From CAYGZC01 sp964354225 (GTDB lineage: Bacteria > Bacteroidota > Ignavibacteria > UBA10030 > SZUA-254), in contig CAYGZC010000172.1 in NCBI GenBank assembly GCA_964354225.1, positions 1-22,856 of the forward strand: a DNA stretch of 22,856 nt. The letters are read 5' to 3'. A program made the translations under genes and the position numbers. Below are positions 15,137 to 22,129 of this stretch, piece after piece. Every line of letters begins with the position of its first letter. Positions within the stretch are counted from its first letter, which is position 1. Under the pieces are notes generated by a model that saw only the letters and a program-made list of their open reading frames with translations, did no database searches and was not told where the DNA came from.

Positions 15137-17674
15137 TCAGGGCTTCTTAAACAATTTTTTAAGTCCCTCACCAACTTTTTTCTTCACCTCATCCTCAACT
15201 TTTTTCTTTCCCTGGTCTAACAACTTTTGTTTTTGCTGTTCGAGCACTTGCTTAGCCATATCTTCTTGAGCTTTTGTATTTAATTTCAGTGTGGGGCTTG
15301 TTGTACTTCCGCTTACGTCGAAGTTCAGATTGATTTTACCATCTTTGTCTTTGAAAAATTGTAGAAGCTGTCCACCAACACCGGAAAGCTTCAATTTGTC
15401 TGAAACGGATTCAGGCAGCTTTGCGGTAAGGTTATAGGACATTGAGCCGTCAAGCCCGTGCGAGCCGTTGACAAGGAAATCGGTTGTGCCTGCGTTGATC
15501 TTTAGGTCGTTGATGTTTACCCGACCATCGGAAATTGTGAATGCGTTCGACCAATTCTTGAAGTTCACTTCCTCCAATTCGTTTATTCCCGTGAACTCAG
15601 CAAGTTTGGCTGTCAGCGGAAAACCAAGTAGCTTGCCATCAAATATTTGAACTTTGCCATTTCCTGCAAGCGTTTTTGTGTCAAGACCTAGTGTATCGTT
15701 TAAGTCGCCACTCACAGATGTCTTCATCGAAAATTTACCAAAAATGTTGTTACCGAATGAAGTGAACTTTGGCAATATCGAATTCGATTCCACACCCACA
15801 ATATCGAGATCAAGGTTGAAGGGACGCTTTTTAAGATCGTGGACGTCAAGGGTTCCTTTCGTAAGTATTGTTCCTTGAAAAGTATTAACAGAAAAATTTT
15901 TCAGTTTTATAACGCCATTCGAGATTGAAACGGAACCGCGTGCATTATCAAATTCAAATTTATCTGTGATAAGTTTATCGACGTTGACATTTGCATCAAT
16001 GTCAAATCCGGGCAGTAATCCACCCTGATTGTCAACAGCTTTTTTCTTATCCGCCACTCGTGTCTGTGGTTTCTCTTCAGAGATTAAATCAATCGTGCGC
16101 AATTGTTTTGATGTAAGTGTAATGGTTGCGCTTGGCTTACCCGCCGATTTTGCCGCGTCTTCCATTATCATGCCGAGATAGTTCTTCATTACAAAGGCAA
16201 GACTCAGGTCCGATTCACCAATATTCATAGCGAGCTGCTTCGACTCGACAAGCTGATTATTGAATGTGATGATACCGTTAAGATTTCTTAACGGCTTTGG
16301 CGAGTTAGCATTTTTAATTATGACGTTCTGAAATTCTATCTTTCCGGTTGCTTTTATACTTTGCGGGATTTTTACGTTTCCCTCAAGAGAAATGTCTGCT
16401 TTCATCAAACCGCTCAGATCGGTACCCTGCTCAAGTGGATAAAATTCTTTCACCTCATTTAGATTCATTGTGCCGTTGAATACCGCACTGAGTAAAGGAT
16501 TATCAAAGTTGGTTATGTTCAATTTGCCTGTGAACTGACTACTTCCTAAAGAAGCCCCTATTTTTTCAAGTCCAAACCGACCGATTCCTTTATCTCCCGT
16601 TCGTGTTTCAGATTTCTCAAATGATCCACCGACGTTAATGTTTGTAATTGATTTCGGAAGTGACGCGTATTGAATTTTTCCATTTGTAACTGTGAATGAA
16701 CCCCGAACGCCGGGCGTTAACTTCTCACTAAATCTACCTTTTACTATCGTAGAAAATTTTACATCGCCAGAGCTGGTCATACCTTTCGCAGCTTTCAGCA
16801 TCTCTGGCGGTACAAGTGAGAGAAGCTGCGACATTTGTACTCCGGATGATGCAATGGTCAGATCAAAAAACATTTCTTCCGCCAGTAACTTTGAAATTGA
16901 TCCACTCATTGTCAATGGTAAATCTTTTAACTTAGCAGTCACATCATCTATTTGCAAAATATCATTATCAATTTGATATGACATTTTCAGCTTTCCGCTC
17001 AAAGGTTGTTCAGCGATAAACCATGTTTTCATGGAGCCGTAACTTAGTTTATCGATAGATGATGATCCTTCAAGATAAATGCTTTGCTCGGATGGTTTCG
17101 ATTCTGCCGATATTATCTGATTGAAGCCGAGAAATGTCATACGACTATCAGATTTCTTATTGAGATATTCTATTTCTCCATTATTGATTTCGAGGTTTGA
17201 GAGAAGAAGAGCACTCGAGCTTTGTTTCTCAACCATAGCTCTGGTATTATCTTTTTTCTCTAATCCTGACGATGTTGAATAATTGTTTATACCATCTGCT
17301 GTTGTTTCCAGATATATCTTTAGATGGTCAACGATTATGTAATTGATTTCAAGCTTACTGCTCAGTAAAGCAAGAATTTTCACCTTGAGTCGGAGATTAT
17401 CCAGAGAAATAAACTCGGCTCTGTCGAATTTCATTCCTTCCGGATTTGATATCTTTAAACCGTCAATTGAAACTGCAAGTGAGGGAAAAATAGAAAACGA
17501 AATATCTTGAATCGTAACTGTTCGGTGAGTTGCTTCTTCAATTCGTGGTATGACGATGGCTTTGAGACGTTCACTCGTCAGGTAGAGTTTTAATCCAACG
17601 ATACCGATAATCAGGAGCATAATTGGAGTCGAGATAATAATGAACCATATTTTTGCTTTTTTATTAATAGCCAT
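15137..17674 (-). CDS. AsmA-family envelope protein
   Basis: This 845-aa protein has one N-terminal membrane helix (about 9-31, IWFIIISTPIMLLIIGIVGLKLYL). The long periplasmic part is rich in beta strands, with recurring LKISNPEG, LEINYIIVDHLKIYL, KGTLDVHDLKKRPFNLDLDIVG and GSHGLDGSMSYNLTAKLP segments. It closes with a Lys/Gln-rich amphipathic tail ending LKKLFKKP. This is the AsmA_2 type, related to bridge-like lipid-transport proteins between inner and outer membranes, so a role in outer-membrane lipid homeostasis is likely. The ATG at 17674 has AAAGGGA upstream. An earlier in-frame start would add an unrelated leader and lies in the promoter region. Confidence 0.88.
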   Translation of the reverse strand: MAINKKAKIWFIIISTPIMLLIIGIVGLKLYLTSERLKAIVIPRIEEATHRTVTIQDISFSIFPSLAVSIDGLKISNPEGMKFDRAEFISLDNLRLKVKILALLSSKLEINYIIVDHLKIYLETTADGINNYSTSSGLEKKDNTRAMVEKQSSSALLLSNLEINNGEIEYLNKKSDSRMTFLGFNQIISAESKPSEQSIYLEGSSSIDKLSYGSMKTWFIAEQPLSGKLKMSYQIDNDILQIDDVTAKLKDLPLTMSGSISKLLAEEMFFDLTIASSGVQMSQLLSLVPPEMLKAAKGMTSSGDVKFSTIVKGRFSEKLTPGVRGSFTVTNGKIQYASLPKSITNINVGGSFEKSETRTGDKGIGRFGLEKIGASLGSSQFTGKLNITNFDNPLLSAVFNGTMNLNEVKEFYPLEQGTDLSGLMKADISLEGNVKIPQSIKATGKIEFQNVIIKNANSPKPLRNLNGIITFNNQLVESKQLAMNIGESDLSLAFVMKNYLGMIMEDAAKSAGKPSATITLTSKQLRTIDLISEEKPQTRVADKKKAVDNQGGLLPGFDIDANVNVDKLITDKFEFDNARGSVSISNGVIKLKNFSVNTFQGTILTKGTLDVHDLKKRPFNLDLDIVGVESNSILPKFTSFGNNIFGKFSMKTSVSGDLNDTLGLDTKTLAGNGKVQIFDGKLLGFPLTAKLAEFTGINELEEVNFKNWSNAFTISDGRVNINDLKINAGTTDFLVNGSHGLDGSMSYNLTAKLPESVSDKLKLSGVGGQLLQFFKDKDGKINLNFDVSGSTTSPTLKLNTKAQEDMAKQVLEQQKQKLLDQGKKKVEDEVKKKVGEGLKKLFKKP

Positions 17675-17710
17675 CGAATTTTTCCCTTTATTTCCTTTTA
17701 ACACTAAAAA

Positions 17711-17739
17711 AATATACCAAAATATGAAGAGATTAGCAA
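17711..17739 (-). promoter_or_regulatory. Promoter for the AsmA-rsmA-PAP2 run
   Basis: On the minus strand TTGCTA (17739-17734) and TATATT (17716-17711) are 17 bases apart, about 37 bases before the AsmA start codon. This is a good sigma70-type match, and it is back-to-back with the BMC promoter. Confidence 0.55.
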
Positions 17740-17748
17740 CCGATAGAA

Positions 17749-17777
17749 TTGACAATATGCTCCCATTTCAGTATATT
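17749..17777 (+). promoter_or_regulatory. Strong sigma70-type promoter for the BMC shell genes
   Basis: A consensus -35 box TTGACA (17749-17754) and a near-consensus -10 box TATATT (17772-17777) are separated by exactly 17 bases. They lie about 55 bases before the first shell gene, which also has a strong AAAGGA ribosome site (17819-17823 region). The quality suggests high constitutive expression unless a repressor acts. Confidence 0.7.
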
Positions 17778-17831
17778 CGATTCACGTAATTTTATAATAT
17801 GCCAGGTTAAAATTTGTGAAAGGAACTATTA

Positions 17832-18128
17832 ATGGCGGAAATATCTCTTGATGCATTAGGGATGGTTGAAACAAAGGGTCTCGTTGGCTCTATCGAAGCA
17901 GCCGATGCTATGGTAAAGGCAGCGAAGGTAACACTCATTGGTAAAGAAGTTATCGGCGGCGGTTATGTTACCGTTATGGTGCGTGGCGATGTTGGTGCTG
18001 TGAAGGCAGCAACAGATGCCGGCGCAGCAGCAGCACAGCGTGTTGGCGAGCTCGTATCAGTTCACGTCATCCCACGACCACACAGCGACGTGGAAATGAT
18101 TCTACCTAAACGTCCAGCAGAAAAGTAA
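17832..18128 (+). CDS. Bacterial microcompartment shell protein, hexameric BMC-H (EutM/PduA type)
   Basis: This 98-aa protein is a single canonical BMC domain: LGMVETKGLVGSIEAADAM (9-27), then KVTLIGKEVIGGGYVTVMV (32-50), RGDVGAVKAATDAGAAAAQ (51-69) and VGELVSVHVIPRPH (71-84). Such proteins assemble as hexagonal tiles in the shells of carboxysomes and catabolic microcompartments. The central pore loop here is IGGGY (41-45), close to the small-metabolite pores of PduA/EutM-type shells. The start is preceded by AAAGGA. A second BMC gene follows 47 bases later. No BMC enzyme, pentamer or trimer gene is in the window. Confidence 0.95.
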   Translation: MAEISLDALGMVETKGLVGSIEAADAMVKAAKVTLIGKEVIGGGYVTVMVRGDVGAVKAATDAGAAAAQRVGELVSVHVIPRPHSDVEMILPKRPAEK

Positions 18129-18175
18129 AATAATTTATCTCGTAAACTTGATCCTTCAAGTAGAGCGAGGAAACC

Positions 18176-18775
18176 ATGCTTGAGTATGCACTCGGATTAA
18201 TAGAGACAAAAGGTCTCGTGGGTGCCATTGAAGCTGCCGATGCTATGACTAAAGCAGCCGAGGTGGAACTCATCGGAAAAGAACGCACTGGCGGCGGTCT
18301 GATGACTATAAAGATCAGAGGCGATGTTGCAGCAGTACGTGCCGCCGTTGATGCAGGTGCGGCAGCGGCACAGCGTGTAGGCGAGCTTGTATCTGTTCAT
18401 GTCATTCCTCGACCTGCCGATGACACGGAGATATTGATCTACCCGCCGGCTCAAACAGCAAAGCTGCGGAAAGAAAAAATCTCTCCACCCAAACAGCTCA
18501 AACCTCAAGAGAAAGTTCATCGCGAGAGGCAAACCAAAACGGTAGAACCAACCACTGATAACATGATACCTGAGTTTTCAGAAACAATTGCACCGTTACC
18601 AGATATGAGCGGGGATGAACAAACGTACCGTCGGCAACTTAACGATATGACGGTGCACGAACTAAGAAGATATGCACGCAGTGTGCATGGACTTACGATA
18701 TATGGACGACAGATTTCAAGAGCAAATCGGGACCAACTTATCGAGGAGCTTCTGAAAGTGAAATTCCCCAAATGA
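18176..18775 (+). CDS. BMC-H shell protein with long linker and Rho_N/SAP-like C-terminal domain
   Basis: Residues 1-85 of this 199-aa protein are a BMC domain (LGLIETKGLVGAIEAADAM, pore RTGGGL at 37-42, IRGDVAAVRAAVDAGAAAAQ, LVSVHVIPRP). Residues 86-150 form a charged, Pro/Lys/Gln-rich linker that is probably disordered. Residues 154-197 contain MTVHELRRYARSV, then GRQISRANRDQLIEELLKV. This helix-turn-helix-like pattern matches the Rho N-terminal/SAP group of small nucleic-acid-binding modules. The shell protein EutK also carries a C-terminal nucleic-acid-binding-like domain, so the architecture has a loose precedent. The tail could tether nucleic acid, the nucleoid or a cargo. The start at 18176 has GAGG upstream. 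A terminator follows within 17 bases. Confidence 0.88.
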   Translation: MLEYALGLIETKGLVGAIEAADAMTKAAEVELIGKERTGGGLMTIKIRGDVAAVRAAVDAGAAAAQRVGELVSVHVIPRPADDTEILIYPPAQTAKLRKEKISPPKQLKPQEKVHRERQTKTVEPTTDNMIPEFSETIAPLPDMSGDEQTYRRQLNDMTVHELRRYARSVHGLTIYGRQISRANRDQLIEELLKVKFPK

Positions 18776-18791
18776 TGTGAGCTGATTTTAG

Positions 18792-18829
18792 AAACTCCGT
18801 CCAATTAATTTGGATGGAGTTTTTTATTT
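18792..18829 (+). terminator. Rho-independent terminator after the BMC genes
   Basis: An 11-bp stem (AAACTCCGTCC with GGATGGAGTTT, one G-U pair) with a 9-base AT loop is followed by a T-run (TTTTTTATTT). It starts 16 bases after the second BMC stop, and its T-run ends 5 bases before the ybbR start codon. Confidence 0.8.
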
Positions 18830-18834
18830 CATCA

Positions 18835-19758
18835 ATGGAAAAAAAACGCTACCATATTGTAATTGCCTCCATCGTATTTGCAGCATCGACCTGGATATTC
18901 GTCAACTTTAAAGATGAATACACAGTGGTGAAGCATGTACCTGTTGTGCTCGAAAACATGAAAGAGGGGAAGGCGCTAAAATATCCTATCCCAAAAAATA
19001 TAAATATACGATTCAGAGGAAGCGGCTGGTCGCTTGTCGGATTATATCTATCTCCGGATGTAAAATACTTCATTGATCTTTCATCGATCGTATCCGAAGA
19101 TTTTATAATAACTAGCCGAGATTTATTGGAACATATCAAGCTGCCATTTTCGTTTCAACCACTTGACGTTAAACCCGACACGTTGGTTTTAGCCCTCGAG
19201 GATTATGGTGAAAAACGAGTTCCAGTTTTTACCAATATCATGTTGAGATATAAGGATGGATATGGGCAGGTCGGTTCCATTCGGGTAATGCCTGAAAGTG
19301 TTATCATTGGCGGCTCAAATAATTTGATTGGTCCCATTACATTATTACCCACAGTGTATAAAAAATTTGAGGATTTAAACACACCGATTGATATGAATAT
19401 CCCGCTTGAGGAACCGATGAATTATTCGATTGATCTTCTTACCAAAGTTGTACGGCTTCAAATTGACGTTCAGCCGTTTGCGGAAAAAACATTCACAGGC
19501 ATCCCAATAACAGCAACGGGAACCCCACCAAATCGGGAGATAATATTTACACCCCCAAAGATGGATATAATCGTTCGCGGCGGTATTCAACAGCTCATCA
19601 AGTTAACTAACGATGATTTTCAAGCGAGTATTAGCTACCAAAGTCTCATTCAGGACTCAGTTGAATCGATAGTGCCACAAGTGGTTGTTCCGGGGGAAGT
19701 TAAAATCATTAATCGTACACCAGCAGAATTTAAATTTATTATTCGAAAGAGATTGTAA
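18835..19758 (+). CDS. YbbR-like domain protein (CdaR-like)
   Basis: This 307-aa protein has one N-terminal membrane helix (about 7-23, HIVIASIVFAASTWIFV) followed by an extracytoplasmic beta-rich region. YbbR-type repeats are visible at YTVVKHVPVVLENMKEG, EKRVPVFTNIMLRYKDGYGQVGSIRVMPESVIIGGS and EKTFTGIPITATGTP. The VPVxxN and hydrophobic/Pro-Glu-xVxIxG patterns mark the family. In Firmicutes CdaR modulates the diadenylate cyclase CdaA. No cdaA is visible here, so c-di-AMP control is only a possibility. The ATG at 18835 begins the membrane helix; the in-frame ATG at 18814 lies inside the terminator stem. No clear ribosome site is seen. pdxJ follows by 22 bases. Confidence 0.82.
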   Translation: MEKKRYHIVIASIVFAASTWIFVNFKDEYTVVKHVPVVLENMKEGKALKYPIPKNINIRFRGSGWSLVGLYLSPDVKYFIDLSSIVSEDFIITSRDLLEHIKLPFSFQPLDVKPDTLVLALEDYGEKRVPVFTNIMLRYKDGYGQVGSIRVMPESVIIGGSNNLIGPITLLPTVYKKFEDLNTPIDMNIPLEEPMNYSIDLLTKVVRLQIDVQPFAEKTFTGIPITATGTPPNREIIFTPPKMDIIVRGGIQQLIKLTNDDFQASISYQSLIQDSVESIVPQVVVPGEVKIINRTPAEFKFIIRKRL

Positions 19759-19780
19759 TTTTACCACAAGGATAAAGTTC

Positions 19781-20500
19781 ATGCAGCTTTCAATTAATAT
19801 TGATCATGTGGCTACGCTTCGCAATGCACGCGGTTGTACGGTACCCGATCCAATTGAAGCAGCTCGTGCAGCCGAGCGTGCAGGCGCCGATGGGATTGTT
19901 TGTCACCTTCGTGAAGATCGGAGGCACATTTGTGATGTAGATGTTAGAAAGTTACGCACGTTAATAAAGACGAAGTTAGATTTAGAGATGGCAGCAACAC
20001 CAGAGATAATAAAGATTGCTTTGCACATTAAGCCCGATCTTGTTACTCTGGTTCCCGAAAACCGGAAGGAACTGACAACTGAAGGCGGGCTGGATGTAAT
20101 TCGATTGAGATCATCAATGAAGAGAGTAATTCAGCAATTTCATGAGCGAGGAATCCCTGTTAGTTTATTCGTCGATCCGATAAAAGCTCAGATCGAAGCA
20201 GCAAAAGAAGCTGGCTCAGATATAATTGAGATTCATACCGGTAAATATGCCGATGCGCGAGCAGAAAAATCAAGAATGAAATTCCTGAAACAAATCCAAC
20301 AGATGGCAAAATTCGGAAGAGAGCTTGGACTTGGTGTAAACGCCGGTCATGGACTTGATTATGGGAATATTAAACCTATTGCCGGAATAAAAGAAATTGA
20401 AGAGGTTAGCATCGGTCATGCCATCATTGTGCGGGCAGTCTTTGTTGGACTTGAACAAGCTGTTCAAGAAATGGTAATGTTAGTAAAGAAAAGATTGTAA
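19781..20500 (+). CDS. pdxJ: Pyridoxine 5'-phosphate synthase
   Basis: This 239-aa TIM-barrel enzyme condenses 1-deoxy-xylulose 5-phosphate with 3-amino-2-oxopropyl phosphate to pyridoxine 5'-phosphate in the DXP-dependent vitamin B6 pathway. Diagnostic segments are NIDHVATLRNARG (6-18), GADGIVCHLREDRRHI (35-50), EMAAT (at about 67), LVPE, SLFVDP, EIHTGKYA and GLGVNAGHGLDYGN. The length is typical. The start at 19781 has AAGGA about 6 bases upstream; a longer in-frame start inside ybbR is rejected because the family begins at this Met. Operon partner: ybbR. Confidence 0.96.
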   Translation: MQLSINIDHVATLRNARGCTVPDPIEAARAAERAGADGIVCHLREDRRHICDVDVRKLRTLIKTKLDLEMAATPEIIKIALHIKPDLVTLVPENRKELTTEGGLDVIRLRSSMKRVIQQFHERGIPVSLFVDPIKAQIEAAKEAGSDIIEIHTGKYADARAEKSRMKFLKQIQQMAKFGRELGLGVNAGHGLDYGNIKPIAGIKEIEEVSIGHAIIVRAVFVGLEQAVQEMVMLVKKRL

Positions 20501-20526
20501 GAGCAGAGATTTATTTTTACTGCTCT
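20500..20526. terminator. Hairpin between convergent pdxJ and BFN genes
   Basis: A perfect 7-bp inverted repeat (AGAGCAG ... CTGCTCT) with a 13-base AT loop begins at the last base of pdxJ. Its loop holds the stop codon of the convergent gene. The T-tract is weak on both sides, but the place suits a shared bidirectional terminator. Confidence 0.4.
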
Positions 20527-21071
20527 AATTTTCGAATTTCATCGCGCAGTTTTGCTGCCCGCTCGTAATCTTCCCGCTCAACGGCTTCGTTCAATTGTGC
20601 TCTCATTGCCTCAAGTTTTGTCAGATGAACTTCGCTTTTCATCGATGGTTTACCTTCCGGCTGCGGTTCTTCATTTTCTGGAAGGAAAGATGCTTCTTCC
20701 ATAACTTTATCTGAAACGAAAATCGGTGCGCCAAATCTTACCGCAAGTGCAATGGCATCGCTTGGACGTGAATCGACTTCCTGACTGTCGAAGCTCAATG
20801 TTGCGAAGAAGGTTCCGTCACGCAACTCGCTGATTGTAATTTCTGTAAGCTCCGCCCCAAGTGATTCAAGAAGATTTTTCATCAAATCATGTGTCAATGG
20901 TCGCGGCGGCTTGATTCCTTCTATCTCAAGCGCGATTGACTGCGCTTCGAACGCACCGATGATAATCGGTAGTCTTCGGTTTCCGTTCACTTCTTTTAGA
21001 ATGAGCGCGTACGCACCACCGCTTGCCGGGCTTGTTTGTAAACCTAATATATCGACTTGAATTTTTTCCAC
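20517..21071 (-). CDS. Bifunctional nuclease domain (DUF151/BFN) protein with UVR motif
   Basis: This 184-aa protein has a DUF151 domain at about 1-130. The family patterns are LPIIIGAFEAQSIALEIEG (34-52), PRPLTHDLMKNLLESLGAE and VDSRPSDAIALAVRFGAPIFVSDKV. A UVR motif (UvrB/UvrC-interacting helix pair) at about 150-183 reads LRAQLNEAVEREDYERAAKLRDEIRKLE-like. DUF151 proteins are described as dual DNase/RNase enzymes in plants, and in Chlorobi/Bacteroidetes they often carry this UVR tail; the bacterial role is not settled. It converges on pdxJ and is 15 bases after etfA, so it may be co-transcribed with etfBA. Confidence 0.88.
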   Translation of the reverse strand: MEKIQVDILGLQTSPASGGAYALILKEVNGNRRLPIIIGAFEAQSIALEIEGIKPPRPLTHDLMKNLLESLGAELTEITISELRDGTFFATLSFDSQEVDSRPSDAIALAVRFGAPIFVSDKVMEEASFLPENEEPQPEGKPSMKSEVHLTKLEAMRAQLNEAVEREDYERAAKLRDEIRKLEQ

Positions 21072-21086
21072 AGTTATCTGTTCCTG

Positions 21087-22061
21087 TTATTTGCCAAGTG
21101 TCTTTTTTACTTCTTCCGTTAGCACGGGAAGAACTTCAAATAAATCGCCCGCAATTCCATAATCAGCAATTTGAAAAATAGGCGCATCTTTATCTTTATT
21201 GATAGCCACAATATACTTAGAAGATGACATTCCTGCAATATGTTGAATTGCACCCGAGATGCCGCAAGCGATGTACAATGTCGGAGAGACAGTTTTTCCG
21301 GTTTGCCCGACCTGCTCATCATGAGGTCTCCAGCCCGCATCAACAACAGCGCGCGATGTACCAACGGCACCGCCAAGAACATCAGCCAATTTTTCGATAA
21401 GATGAAAATGCTCAGGACCTTTCATCCCCCGTCCACCGGAGACGATTATGTTCGCTTCAGTTACATCAGGTCGTCCTTCTGCAACTTTCACACCTGTAAC
21501 TTTCGCTGTGAAGTCTGCATCGCTCAACTGAGGAGAATATTTTTCTACATTAACCGCACCGCCATCTTTGGAGACAGCCGTGAAGACATTAGGCCTGAGT
21601 GTGAAAATTTTTACTGGAGAAGTAACTTTAACATTGAGCATCGCTTTTCCTGCATACACCGGACGGGTGGCAATAATTTCGCCGCTTTCAACTTTCAGTG
21701 CAACGCAGTCGGTAGCCATACCCGCCGAGAGTTTTGCGGCAACGCGGGATGACAAATCTTTTCCCATCTGACTCGCGGGAAAGAATAAAATGGATGCTTG
21801 CTCTTTCTCGGCAACCTCTGCTACGATCTTCGAGTATGCCGTTGTCGAATAATAATGCAAACGGGCATCCTGTGCAGCAACAACTCGTGTTGCACCGAAT
21901 GCACCAAGCCCGGGCAGTATCCTTTCGATGTTATTTCCGATAACAAGAGTAACAAGCTCGGCACCAAGTTTTTCGGCAAATCCTTTAGCAGTTTGTGTTA
22001 CCTCGAATGCCGATTTTTTAAATTTTCCTTCACGTTGTTCTGCAAATGCAAGTAGTTTCAT
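21087..22061 (-). CDS. etfA: Electron transfer flavoprotein, alpha subunit
   Basis: This 324-aa protein has an N-terminal domain (about 1-190) with KLLAFAEQREGKFKKSAFE and the FFPASQMGKDLSSRVAAKL segment. The C-terminal FAD-binding domain includes SGGRGMKGPEHFHLIEKLADVLGGAVGTSRAVVDAGW and GQTGKTVSPTLYIACGISGAIQHIAGM, ending in a segment with IFQIADYGIAGDLFEVLP. EtfA with EtfB carries electrons from acyl-CoA and other dehydrogenases to the quinone pool, or in bifurcating forms to ferredoxin. The start at 22061 is the ATG of MKLLAF; a TTG two codons earlier is less likely. No strong ribosome site is visible. etfB precedes it by 68 bases. Confidence 0.95.
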   Translation of the reverse strand: MKLLAFAEQREGKFKKSAFEVTQTAKGFAEKLGAELVTLVIGNNIERILPGLGAFGATRVVAAQDARLHYYSTTAYSKIVAEVAEKEQASILFFPASQMGKDLSSRVAAKLSAGMATDCVALKVESGEIIATRPVYAGKAMLNVKVTSPVKIFTLRPNVFTAVSKDGGAVNVEKYSPQLSDADFTAKVTGVKVAEGRPDVTEANIIVSGGRGMKGPEHFHLIEKLADVLGGAVGTSRAVVDAGWRPHDEQVGQTGKTVSPTLYIACGISGAIQHIAGMSSSKYIVAINKDKDAPIFQIADYGIAGDLFEVLPVLTEEVKKTLGK

Positions 22062-22129
22062 AATCAATTCAAAAGTTAAAATGCAAAATTAAAAAATATT
22101 TTTGTGGCACATATCAAACATCTAACATG

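Noticed and set aside
17675..17755. Longer N-terminus for the AsmA-like protein
   Set aside because: It would extend into the promoter region and add a second hydrophobic stretch not typical of the family. The ATG at 17674 has a ribosome site.
18814..18834. ATG at 18814 as the ybbR start
   Set aside because: It lies within the 3' arm of the terminator and has no ribosome site. The ATG at 18835 starts directly before the membrane helix.
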